From an uncultured Pseudobutyrivibrio sp. (lineage in GTDB: Bacteria; Bacillota; Clostridia; Lachnospirales; Lachnospiraceae): 33,313 bases of DNA. Within the stretch, counting starts at the first letter, position 1; every line of letters starts with the position of its first letter. The notes beneath the pieces are model-generated. The model made no database searches. It saw only the letters and a list, made by a program, of their open reading frames with translations, and was not told where the DNA came from. The DNA is taken from positions 1-33,313 of the forward strand of contig CACYLQ010000019.1 of assembly GCA_902775195.1 (NCBI GenBank). Reading direction: 5' to 3'. Positions 1 through 7,327 of the stretch are shown one piece after another. The position numbers and the translations under genes are program-made.

Positions 1-25
1 TGAATACAATTATAGATAAAAGAAA

Positions 26-54
26 AACCCCAGAAACACTGAGTTTCTGAGGTT
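26..54 (-). terminator. Terminator after rpsI
   Basis: Inverted repeat 26-37 / 43-54 with a 5-nt loop and a single mismatch. On the minus strand it is followed by a T-rich run (complement of 17-27). It lies about 27 nt beyond the rpsI stop, so it closes the rplM-rpsI transcript. Confidence 0.85.
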
Positions 55-81
55 TGTAAATTCTTTTTGAATCTCGAAAGA

Positions 82-480
82 TTATCTCTTTGAGAACTGA
101 GGTGCGCGACGTGCAGCCTTTAAACCGTACTTCTTACGCTCCTTCATACGAGGATCTCTTGTAAGGAATCCTGCTGCCTTAAGTGTAGGTCTGTACTCAG
201 CATCTACCTCAAGGAGTGCACGTGAAATACCGTGTCTGATAGCACCAGCCTGGCCAGTGTATCCGCCACCCTTAACGTTAACGATAACGTCAAACTTCTC
301 TACAGTACCTGTAGCTACAAGTGGCTGACGAACAACTACCTTTAATGTCTCAAGACCAAGGTACTCGTCGATATCTCTCTTATTTATTGTAATCTTACCT
401 GTGCCAGGTACAAGATATACTCTAGCAACTGAAGACTTTCTTCTACCAGTTCCATAATACTTTGTTGTATTCTTAGCCAT
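82..480 (-). CDS. rpsI: 30S ribosomal protein S9
   Basis: Small-subunit ribosomal protein S9 (uS9), whose C-terminal tail reaches the P-site tRNA. The 132 residues are the normal bacterial length. The family pattern is clear: [14 protein letters not shown] near the N-terminus, a glycine-rich [19 protein letters not shown] segment in the middle, [12 protein letters not shown], and the universally conserved tail ending in FSKR. It starts 13 nt downstream of rplM and the two form the usual rplM-rpsI pair. A good ribosome-binding site (AGGAGG) precedes the ATG. Transcription stops at the hairpin at 26-54. Identification is secure. Confidence 0.98.
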   Translation of the reverse strand: MAKNTTKYYGTGRRKSSVARVYLVPGTGKITINKRDIDEYLGLETLKVVVRQPLVATGTVEKFDVIVNVKGGGYTGQAGAIRHGISRALLEVDAEYRPTLKAAGFLTRDPRMKERKKYGLKAARRAPQFSKR

Positions 481-493
481 GATCTACCTCCTA

Positions 494-922
494 TTAAAAT
501 GTAAGCACTTCTGGCTTCTGTGCCTGCTGCTTGTGATCTGGTCCAGCGTAAACGAAAAGCTTTGTGTACATCTGACGACCAAGTGGTCCCTTTGGAAGCA
601 TGCCCTTAACAGCGTGCTCGATAACTCTCTCAGGATGTGTGTTAAGCATTTCCTTAAGAGTTGTCTCCTTCATACCACCAACGTAATCTGAGTGATGGTA
701 GTAAACCTTCTGATCAAGCTTCTTACCTGTAACCTTAATCTTCTCTGCATTAACTACGATAACATAGTCACCACAATCAGCGTGTGGAGTGAAGACTGGC
801 TTATTCTTACCTCTTAAAACCTTTGCAACTTCTGCACAAAGACGACCAAGTGTCTGTCCTTCTGCATCAACTACATACCATTTTCTCTCAAGCTGAGATG
901 GGTTTGGCATATAAGTATTCAT
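494..922 (-). CDS. rplM: 50S ribosomal protein L13
   Basis: Large-subunit ribosomal protein L13 (uL13), an early assembly protein that binds 23S rRNA; 142 residues, the usual length. Diagnostic segments are [25 protein letters not shown] at the N-terminus, the [16 protein letters not shown] stretch, the [10 protein letters not shown] motif and the [12 protein letters not shown] motif. It is the first gene of the rplM-rpsI pair, with an AGGAGG site just before the ATG. It has its own strong promoter and a structured leader of about 125 nt (separate entries), so it does not depend on read-through from the GH43 gene upstream. Confidence 0.98.
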   Translation of the reverse strand: MNTYMPNPSQLERKWYVVDAEGQTLGRLCAEVAKVLRGKNKPVFTPHADCGDYVIVVNAEKIKVTGKKLDQKVYYHHSDYVGGMKETTLKEMLNTHPERVIEHAVKGMLPKGPLGRQMYTKLFVYAGPDHKQQAQKPEVLTF

Positions 923-963
923 GAGAATTCCTCCTTAAATAAATCTGTAAAAAAGCTTCCTGC

Positions 964-1049
964 CGGTGATGTCCGGGCACCCACAAGAAATGTTATAGTA
1001 AAACCTGTCTCCGGGCTAATGGACACAAGTCTCCTTACTACATCAACCG
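964..1049 (-). promoter_or_regulatory. Structured rplM leader, probable L13-type autoregulatory RNA
   Basis: The rplM 5' UTR can fold into a long-range stem between 1041-1049 and 964-971 (8 pairs, one bulged base). Inside it, a second stem pairs 1035-1040 with 996-1001, and a small imperfect hairpin lies at about 1021-1034. Ribosomal-protein leaders bound by L13 are known upstream of rplM in Firmicutes, and position and architecture fit that idea. Assignment to that RNA family is inference; no covariance model was run. Confidence 0.5.
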
Positions 1050-1053
1050 TTAC

Positions 1054-1082
1054 ATTGTACTATAGGAATCATATTACGTCAA
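1054..1082 (-). promoter_or_regulatory. rplM-rpsI promoter
   Basis: A sigma-A type promoter reading into rplM: -35 TTGACG (complement of 1077-1082), 17-bp spacer, -10 TACAAT (complement of 1054-1059). It predicts a transcript starting near 1047, giving a leader of roughly 125 nt. Confidence 0.8.
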
Positions 1083-1108
1083 CATGAAAATTGTATTTTG
1101 AAGCAATA

Positions 1109-1146
1109 AAAATACCCTTGGTGCACAAAGTAACCAAGGGTATTTT
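1109..1146 (-). terminator. Terminator after the multimodular GH43 gene
   Basis: Perfect 14-bp inverted repeat, 1109-1122 with 1133-1146, and a 10-nt loop. A/T-rich flanks on both sides suggest it could work in both directions. It separates the GH43 gene from the rplM promoter. Confidence 0.85.
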
Positions 1147-1157
1147 AACATCATTTA

Positions 1158-1217
1158 CTATTCAATTTCAATGGAAATATTATCAACTGAGCCCACTCCA
1201 TTAAAGCCAATAGTCGC
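1158..1217 (-). pseudogene. Out-of-frame remnant of the CBM2-like C-terminus
   Basis: Read one frame away from the GH43 ORF, 1217 to 1158 encodes 19 residues (starting ATIGFNGVGS) and a TAG stop. The G-F-N-G-x-G-S pattern is typical of the final strands of CBM2-type domains. Together the two frames give only about 75 of roughly 100 residues expected, so some 20-25 residues before the junction also seem to be missing. An internal deletion with frameshift explains both facts better than a single-base error. This is inference from domain pattern. Confidence 0.55.
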
Positions 1218-3321
1218 CAGATTCCTTAAGATTTACATTCCAGATTGAATCAATCTTTGCCTGGTTTTTTTTGATTTTTGCAGTCCATCCGTTTACCTGA
1301 TGGCCAGTAGAATTAGAAACCTTTACAGATGCTGTATAGCCTGAGCCCCAGCTGTTTACTGTAGCAGTCGCCTCAAGCCCCTTTGTGCTTACAGATGGTG
1401 TAGGTGTTGGAGCTGGTGTTGGCTGAACAGTTGGATTTTCTGTCTGGGCAGCTGAAGCTGGGCCCTGGCATGGTTCAAATATCCATTCCTGATTTGGGTT
1501 GCCATAATACTTCCACTGGCATACGTTGGTTCCATCAGCGGTCTTGTGTTCATATACATCGATATACTTTGTAGCGTTTGAAACAAAGGTACCAATTGTA
1601 TAAACTCCAGATTTCTTTGTATTCTTTACTACATATTTCTGTGCCTCATTTCCGTATGCATGATAGATGCCGATGTTTGCGCCATCTTCATTTTTGCCAT
1701 AAGCAATATCAAGCATAAAGTTTCCAAGGCCTGACTTTAATGTAATATATCCGTCAGATGTGTTTTCAACATACCACTTCTGTCCATCAGCGCCTGTTCC
1801 CCTGAAGATGCATACGTTTGTACCGGCTTCTGCCTTGTCGCCCTCAACAGCCAGATATCTCTGAGAATTTGTATTCTTCAAATAGTACCAGCCATTATCA
1901 ATGTGAGCGGTGCTGTTGTTATTAACATTCTCTGTGCTAGGTGCAGGTGCTGGAGTAGGTGTTTCTTCAACAGGGAAGAACTGCCAATGGTTAAAGTTCA
2001 TCAACGAACCGCCGTTGCCCTTAAATGCAAAATACAAATCGTGGCGTCCGCTAACATTATTTACATCACAGTATTCTGTAACATATTTCTGCCAGTTGCC
2101 TGTGTTAGGAACCTTGATTGTACCTACAATTCTTCCTGTAAGTGAATCAAGGTGAAGCTCAATTGTTCCACCGCCTACTGGTGATGCAACTCTTGCTGCG
2201 AATGCCTTAGCACCCTTGCCAAAATCAACGTTTCTTACTTTAATCCAATCATTGTTTTCGATGAAGGCTACATTCTGCGTACCCTCCCCGCAAGCCTCTG
2301 TCTTAACACCGCTTGAGAAGCAGATTGTTTCTGCCTCTACCCTTGTATATGGGTTAAGAGTTGCTATTGGATTTGGTCCAGACGTAGACATCTTAATGGT
2401 TGGGAAGCTTCCATCTGGATTGTACCTGAACTCCTCCACTGCTACTGAACGAGCAAATCCGCTACCACCTGGAAGTGCTCCATTGTGATAGAAGAAATAT
2501 GAGTGTCCCTTAAAATCTACAACACCACAGTGATTTGTGAAGCTTCTGCCTTCTGTAGGCATGATTACACCACGATAGGTCCAAGGGCCTGTAGGTGTAG
2601 GACTTGTAGAATATGCGATGTGTTCTGGAATACCATTACCAGAGAAAAGCATGTAATAAAGGTTACCTCTCTTGTAGAACCATGGTCCCTCCTCGTATGC
2701 ACTGGCACGTCCTGGGTATGGTCCAAAGCTTTGAGTTGTTGTGTTGACCTTGTTGATTCCACCTGAATATGAAATCATGTTTGGATTAAGTTTTACGTAG
2801 CATAAATTGGGATTTCCAAAATAAAGATATGCCTGTCCGTTTGAATCCACATAAACTGTTGGGTCGATAAAGCCATAACCCTGGCAAAGTGGATGTCCTA
2901 TTGCATCCCTGAATGGGCCTGTTGGACTATCGGATACAGCCACTCCGATAGAATTGCCACCCTGTTTTGCAATGACAGGAACATAATAATAGAATTTGCC
3001 GCCTCGTTCTACGACTTGGCCAGCCCAGGCATCAGACTTTGCCCAGCTGAAGGTGTTAAGTGAACAAACAGTTCCATGGTCTGTCCAGTTAACCATGTCC
3101 TTTGTTGAGTAGCAGTGCCAGTCTCTCATGTCGTAGTACTTGGCTCCGTCCTCATCATGTCCGGTGTACACATACAGCGTGTCCTTGTACACCATTGGTG
3201 CGGGATCTGTGGAATAGATTGTTTGCACAATCGGATTATCAGCCTTTGCCACAGATGGATTAGCCCCAGCAAGAATAATTGCTGCGGCCATCAACCCCAC
3301 TATCCCCCTCATTTTTTTCAT
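1201..3321 (-). CDS. Secreted multimodular GH43 arabinofuranosidase/xylosidase with CBM6, CBM13-like and truncated CBM2-like domains
   Basis: Predicted extracellular hemicellulase of 706 residues. A signal peptide (about 1-27) precedes a GH43 five-bladed propeller (about 28-320). Candidate catalytic residues are Asp39 (STDPAP), Asp153 (FIDPTV) and Glu211 (EEGPW). Then come a CBM6-like module (about 322-450), a Pro/Thr linker, a ricin-type beta-trefoil/CBM13-like module (about 473-620), a second Pro/Thr linker, and the first half of a CBM2-like domain (about 650-706). The catalytic domain most resembles XynD-type arabinoxylan arabinofuranohydrolases (from memory of the family), so arabinose removal from arabinoxylan is the likeliest activity. 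The CBM2 stops early at GDYWL. In the next frame, 1217 down to 1158, the sequence continues as ATIGFNGVGSVDNIS before a TAG, which looks like the proper end of the domain. The gene has its own promoter and terminator and lies between truA and rplM. Confidence 0.85.
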   Translation of the reverse strand: MKKMRGIVGLMAAAIILAGANPSVAKADNPIVQTIYSTDPAPMVYKDTLYVYTGHDEDGAKYYDMRDWHCYSTKDMVNWTDHGTVCSLNTFSWAKSDAWAGQVVERGGKFYYYVPVIAKQGGNSIGVAVSDSPTGPFRDAIGHPLCQGYGFIDPTVYVDSNGQAYLYFGNPNLCYVKLNPNMISYSGGINKVNTTTQSFGPYPGRASAYEEGPWFYKRGNLYYMLFSGNGIPEHIAYSTSPTPTGPWTYRGVIMPTEGRSFTNHCGVVDFKGHSYFFYHNGALPGGSGFARSVAVEEFRYNPDGSFPTIKMSTSGPNPIATLNPYTRVEAETICFSSGVKTEACGEGTQNVAFIENNDWIKVRNVDFGKGAKAFAARVASPVGGGTIELHLDSLTGRIVGTIKVPNTGNWQKYVTEYCDVNNVSGRHDLYFAFKGNGGSLMNFNHWQFFPVEETPTPAPAPSTENVNNNSTAHIDNGWYYLKNTNSQRYLAVEGDKAEAGTNVCIFRGTGADGQKWYVENTSDGYITLKSGLGNFMLDIAYGKNEDGANIGIYHAYGNEAQKYVVKNTKKSGVYTIGTFVSNATKYIDVYEHKTADGTNVCQWKYYGNPNQEWIFEPCQGPASAAQTENPTVQPTPAPTPTPSVSTKGLEATATVNSWGSGYTASVKVSNSTGHQVNGWTAKIKKNQAKIDSIWNVNLKESGDYWL

Positions 3322-3374
3322 TTCTTTTCTCCCTTTCTCTCCCCTTATTTTTATTCATAACTCTCCTAATGTCC

Positions 3375-3380
3375 ATTATA
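3375..3380 (-). promoter_or_regulatory. Candidate extended -10 promoter of the GH43 gene
   Basis: Minus-strand TGGTATAAT, an extended -10 element, lies about 55 nt upstream of the GH43 start codon. I see no good -35 hexamer at 16-18 bp. An AGGGAG ribosome-binding site precedes the ATG. Confidence 0.5.
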
Positions 3381-3435
3381 CCATATCACTATCCATATGA
3401 GGTTCTTTATGTAAAATATCTCAAATATAAAGAAA

Positions 3436-3456
3436 AGCTTCCGAAACACGGAAGCT
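3436..3456 (-). terminator. Terminator after truA
   Basis: Perfect 8-bp stem 3436-3443 / 3449-3456 with a 5-nt loop, followed on the minus strand by TTTTCTTT. It lies 6 nt past the truA stop and closes the long minus-strand run that begins near 11.7 kb. Confidence 0.85.
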
Positions 3457-3461
3457 CTGCT

Positions 3462-4199
3462 TTATTCCTCGTATTCAATTCCTATCATGGTAAGGCCGTG
3501 GGCTGGGGCTGTTGGGCCGGCAAGCTCGCGGTTGCGACCACGGAAAATTTCAAGCATATACATTGGTTCCATTTCACCGGCACCTACTTTGATAAGAGTA
3601 CCTGCAATGATTCGAACCATATTGTAAAGGAAGCCATCTCCTGTAAGGCGAATGTGGATTACGTCATCCTCCTTGTACACCTTTGCAGTGTAGATGGTAC
3701 GAACACGGGATTTTACCTGTGCCTTTACAGATGAAAATGAAGTGAAATCATGCTGACCTATAAGATAGGCCGCTGCTTCATTCATCTTATCTACATCTAA
3801 GTCGTAATAGTAATGAAATGTGTCCTTGCGCTTGGTTGGGTCTGGCATCTTGCGGTTTAAAATCTTGTATTCGTATGTCTTGCGGCAAGCTGCATATCTA
3901 GGATGGAAATCATCCTCAACCTGGCATGAATACTGAACTACAATATCATCTGGAAGGCGCTGATTAAGTGCAAAGCTGATTTTATCAGCAGGCATTCTGG
4001 AATTAGTATCAAATACTGCTACATTACCAAGCGAATGCACACCTGCATCTGTACGGCTTGCGCCCATAATAGATATAGGCTCCTGCAAAAGATCTGTAAG
4101 AGCCTCGTTTAATTTCTGTTCTATTGTTACTCCGTTTGGCTGAATCTGCCAGCCGCTATAGTTTGACCCATCGTAGGCCACTACTATCATTACTCTCAT
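3462..4199 (-). CDS. truA: tRNA pseudouridine(38-40) synthase TruA
   Basis: Converts uridines 38-40 in the anticodon stem-loop of tRNAs to pseudouridine; cytosolic. The 245 residues match the family. The catalytic aspartate is Asp51 in the GASRTDAGVH motif. The conserved GDGFLYNMVRIIAGTL segment near the C-terminus is also present, as is the start MRVMIVVAYDGSNYSGWQ. The ATG lies one base past the ecfT stop, so the genes are translationally coupled. The order ecfA-ecfT-truA is conserved in many Firmicutes, usually followed by rplM-rpsI; here a GH43 gene intervenes. Confidence 0.97.
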   Translation of the reverse strand: MRVMIVVAYDGSNYSGWQIQPNGVTIEQKLNEALTDLLQEPISIMGASRTDAGVHSLGNVAVFDTNSRMPADKISFALNQRLPDDIVVQYSCQVEDDFHPRYAACRKTYEYKILNRKMPDPTKRKDTFHYYYDLDVDKMNEAAAYLIGQHDFTSFSSVKAQVKSRVRTIYTAKVYKEDDVIHIRLTGDGFLYNMVRIIAGTLIKVGAGEMEPMYMLEIFRGRNRELAGPTAPAHGLTMIGIEYEE

Positions 4200-4200
4200 A

Positions 4201-5001
4201 TTATAAAACTACCTTTACTGCATAAAAAATGATTATGTATGCTACTATACAAATGTACGCTCTCTGGTCAAGTGAGCTGTATTTAAGTGGGCGCATCTTA
4301 GTTCTGCCCTCACCACCATTGTAACATCTTGCTTCCATTGCGTATGACAAATCGTTGGCACGTCTGAAGGCTGATACGAAAAGTGGAACCAAAAGTGGAA
4401 CCATGTTTTTAGCCTTTTTGATAAGACCGCCTGATTCAAAATCAGCACCTCTTGCCATCTGGGCCTTCATGATTTTATCAGTCTCCTCAATGAGGATTGG
4501 TATAAATCTAAGGGCAATAGACATCATCATTGAAATCTCATGAACTGGAACGTTAGCCCTTTTCATAAAGCCTAAGGATTTCTCCAAACCATCTGTAAGC
4601 TGATTTGGTGTAGTGGTAAGTGTCATTAATGATGTACCGATGATAAGAAGAATCATACGGCTAGTCATAAGCACTGCGTTCTTAAGTCCCACATCACTGA
4701 TTGTTAAAAAACCAAATGAAAAGATGGTGATACCAGGTGTCAAAAACAAATTGAACAAGCCTGCGATTATCAATAAAACCACAATGGACCTAAGACCCTT
4801 AACCATAAAAGAAAATGGCACATGGCTCATTTTTATAATTCCAAAAAGTGTAACTAAAACTATTGCAAATAAAACAACATTATCCACAGAAAACAAAGTG
4901 ATAATGAAAACTAATGTGGAAAACAGCTTCACTCTAGGGTCCAATGAGTGGAGAATAGACTTTGCTGGATAATATTGTCCTAATGTTATTTCTCTAAGCA
5001 T
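4201..5001 (-). CDS. ecfT: Energy-coupling factor transporter transmembrane subunit EcfT
   Basis: Membrane scaffold of ECF-type vitamin/micronutrient importers: it couples the ATPases to interchangeable substrate-binding S subunits. It has 266 residues. Hydrophobic helices fall at about 25-60, 68-88, 105-130 and 245-266. The two cytoplasmic coupling-helix motifs are visible as AQMARGADF and AMEARCY. It lies 46 nt downstream of the fused ATPase gene and is coupled to truA. No S-component gene is present in the window, as expected for a group II ECF system whose S subunits are encoded elsewhere. Confidence 0.95.
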   Translation of the reverse strand: MLREITLGQYYPAKSILHSLDPRVKLFSTLVFIITLFSVDNVVLFAIVLVTLFGIIKMSHVPFSFMVKGLRSIVVLLIIAGLFNLFLTPGITIFSFGFLTISDVGLKNAVLMTSRMILLIIGTSLMTLTTTPNQLTDGLEKSLGFMKRANVPVHEISMMMSIALRFIPILIEETDKIMKAQMARGADFESGGLIKKAKNMVPLLVPLFVSAFRRANDLSYAMEARCYNGGEGRTKMRPLKYSSLDQRAYICIVAYIIIFYAVKVVL

Positions 5002-5047
5002 ATTTATAAATTCCTTTTTAAGTCAAATCCAAAACTGGTATCTGCTA

Positions 5048-6811
5048 TTAATTCAACGCCTTTAGAATAGAATCTCTGGCCTCTGTAACTGTAGTTGCTG
5101 TTGCATCTACATCAAAGCCTGCATCTATTAAATCGTTCATTACGTATGTAACCTGAGGAGCTGCAAGTCCCATTTTCTCAAGCTCCTTGTAGTGAGCGAA
5201 AACTTCCTTTGGTGTACCATCAAATGCAGGATGTCCTGCATCCATAACAATGATTCTATCAACGTAGTTAGCAACATCCTCCATTGAATGTGATACAAGG
5301 ATAACTGTATCGCCGCGTTTTTCGTGCATGTCCTTGATAAGACCTAAGATATCATCACGTCCCTTAGGGTCAAGACCTGCTGTTGGCTCATCCAGAATAA
5401 GAACTGCTGGCTTCATGGCGATAACACCGGCAATAGCTGCACGACGCTTCTGTCCACCTGAAAGCTCAAATGGAGATGCCAGATATAATTCCTCTGGAAG
5501 CTTAACCAAAGTAAGTGCCTCGTAAGCACGCTTTATCTGTTCCTTTTCATCCAAGCCCTGATTCTTAGGACCGAACTGAACATCCTTGAATACTGTAGTT
5601 TCAAAAAGCTGATGCTCAGGATACTGAAATACCATTCCAACCTGAGTACGCAAATCCTTTATATCAAATTCCTTATCGTAGATATCCTGTCCACGATAAT
5701 AGATATGACCTTCTGTAGCTTTGATAAGTCCGTTCAAATGCTGAACAAGTGTAGACTTTCCACTACCTGTGTGGCCGATAACACCGATGAACTCGCCCTC
5801 TTTTATTGAAAGGCTAACATCGTCTAAGGCTGTAACCTCGTAGGCTGTTCCTGGTGAATATTTATATGATGCATGGTCAAGAATAAGCACATTGTCACCA
5901 AATGATTTTTTGTCTTCTGGCTTTGATGCAACTGATGTCTGACCTGCTGCTAGCTTGCGTAAGTTTAATTTTGTAAGAGCCTCTAACAGTTCCTTTCTTG
6001 TAAGGATACATTCAGGAATCTGAAGACCTGATTTTCTAAGCTCATGTGCTAGCAGTGTAACCTGTGGCACATCAAGGCTGTGCTCCTTTAGAAGCTCAAC
6101 ATCCTTGAAAATCTCTCTTGGGGTGCCTTCCATGAAAACCTTGCCCTTTTCCATTACAAATACATAATCGGAATCAACAACCTCTTCCATGTAATGTGTA
6201 ATGAGAATAACTGTAATTCCCTTTTCACGGTTAAGAGTGTGAACTGCTCTAAGCACGTCTGCTCTTCCATCTGGGTCAAGCATGGCTGTTGGCTCATCCA
6301 AAATAATGCACTTTGGCTCCATAGCCATAACGCCTGCGATGGCAACACGTTGCTTTTGACCACCTGAAAGCTTGTTAGGTGAATGACTTCTGTATTTTTG
6401 CATTCCAACCATCTTAAGAGATTTGTCCACGCGAACAAGGATTTCTTCAGTTGGCACGCCGATATTTTCTGGGCCGAAGGCCACATCCTCATCTACAACA
6501 GAAGCAATTATTTGGTTGTCAGGGTTTTGGAAAACCATGCCGGCTGTTTGACGAACTGCAAATGTATACTCGTCATCAGAGGTATTCATTTCATCTACCC
6601 AAATAGTGCCCTCCGATGGAGTTAACAGAGCATTAATATGCTTTGCGAAAGTAGATTTACCAGAACCGTTATGTCCTAAAATGGATATAAACTGTCCTGG
6701 CTCTACATTAAGATTAACGTGGTCGAGGGCAGTGTGAATGCTTTCAACATTGCCCTCTTCGTCACGTCTTATATATTCATGTACTAAATCTTTAGATCTG
6801 ATAATTGACAT
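5048..6811 (-). CDS. ecfA: Fused double ATPase of the ECF transporter (EcfA1-EcfA2 in one chain)
   Basis: One 587-residue protein carrying both ABC ATPase subunits of the ECF importer, which are commonly two genes of about 280 codons each. N-terminal ATPase: Walker A GHNGSGKS (46-53), signature LSGGQKQR (147-154), Walker B CIILDE (about 167-171) and switch His in LITHYMEE. C-terminal ATPase: Walker A GHTGSGKS (345-352), signature LSGGQKRR, Walker B VLILDE and LVSHSMED. The linker (about 285-305) is short and polar. Both halves keep all catalytic motifs and the frame is open throughout, so this looks like a genuine fusion rather than an error. It lies immediately downstream of trmL (9 nt) and upstream of ecfT. 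Confidence 0.93.
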   Translation of the reverse strand: MSIIRSKDLVHEYIRRDEEGNVESIHTALDHVNLNVEPGQFISILGHNGSGKSTFAKHINALLTPSEGTIWVDEMNTSDDEYTFAVRQTAGMVFQNPDNQIIASVVDEDVAFGPENIGVPTEEILVRVDKSLKMVGMQKYRSHSPNKLSGGQKQRVAIAGVMAMEPKCIILDEPTAMLDPDGRADVLRAVHTLNREKGITVILITHYMEEVVDSDYVFVMEKGKVFMEGTPREIFKDVELLKEHSLDVPQVTLLAHELRKSGLQIPECILTRKELLEALTKLNLRKLAAGQTSVASKPEDKKSFGDNVLILDHASYKYSPGTAYEVTALDDVSLSIKEGEFIGVIGHTGSGKSTLVQHLNGLIKATEGHIYYRGQDIYDKEFDIKDLRTQVGMVFQYPEHQLFETTVFKDVQFGPKNQGLDEKEQIKRAYEALTLVKLPEELYLASPFELSGGQKRRAAIAGVIAMKPAVLILDEPTAGLDPKGRDDILGLIKDMHEKRGDTVILVSHSMEDVANYVDRIIVMDAGHPAFDGTPKEVFAHYKELEKMGLAAPQVTYVMNDLIDAGFDVDATATTVTEARDSILKALN

Positions 6812-6820
6812 TGGTACCCA

Positions 6821-7318
6821 CTATTCCTTCCAGTTGAGTCTATGTAAATTACCCTCGGTCTCTAAATCGAGGAAGTCGTTTTGTCTCAGTGCCTCGTATA
6901 AAACTACGGCAACCGAATTTGATAAATTAAGGGATCTGATATCATGTCCCATTGGTATACGAACACAATTCTCCTCATTATCAACAAGGATTTCTTCAGG
7001 GATTCCTGCTGATTCCTTGCCAAACATTATGTAGCAGTCTGGTTCGTAATGAACATCTGTATGTTTTCTTTTGGCCTTTGTGGTAGCCATATAAACCTTA
7101 GCATCTGGGTTCTTTGCCTTGAAGTCTTCCCAATCATCATAGCGGAAAACCTCTAGCTTATCCCAGTAATCCATACCTGCTCGCTTTACAGTCTTGTCTG
7201 TAAGTACGAAGCCAAGTGGCTCAATTAAATGTAACCTGGTGCCTGTAGCACAGCATGTTCGCCCAATATTCCCCGTATTAGCAGGAATCTCAGGCTCATG
7301 TAATACAATATTTAACAT
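6821..7318 (-). CDS. trmL: tRNA (cytidine/uridine-34-2'-O)-methyltransferase, TrmL/CspR family
   Basis: SPOUT-class methyltransferase that 2'-O-methylates the wobble nucleotide of certain leucine tRNAs, using S-adenosylmethionine. The 165 residues are the standard short form with no extra RNA-binding domain. Conserved elements are LHEPEIPANTGNIGRTC at the N-terminus, the FGKESAGIPEEIL segment, and the C-terminal knot sequence IPMGHDIRSLNLSNSVAVVLYE. It sits 9 nt from both neighbours in the minus-strand run. Confidence 0.93.
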   Translation of the reverse strand: MLNIVLHEPEIPANTGNIGRTCCATGTRLHLIEPLGFVLTDKTVKRAGMDYWDKLEVFRYDDWEDFKAKNPDAKVYMATTKAKRKHTDVHYEPDCYIMFGKESAGIPEEILVDNEENCVRIPMGHDIRSLNLSNSVAVVLYEALRQNDFLDLETEGNLHRLNWKE

Positions 7319-7327
7319 AACGCCTTT

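Noticed and set aside
479..691. 70-codon plus-strand ORF over rplM
   Set aside because: It is fully antisense to rplM, whose reading is certain; the translation has no family pattern and no ribosome-binding site.
5900..5960. Possibility that the double EcfA is two genes joined by a sequencing error
   Set aside because: The linker region has no stop or start signal with a ribosome-binding site in other frames and both halves are complete, so a genuine fusion is the simpler reading.
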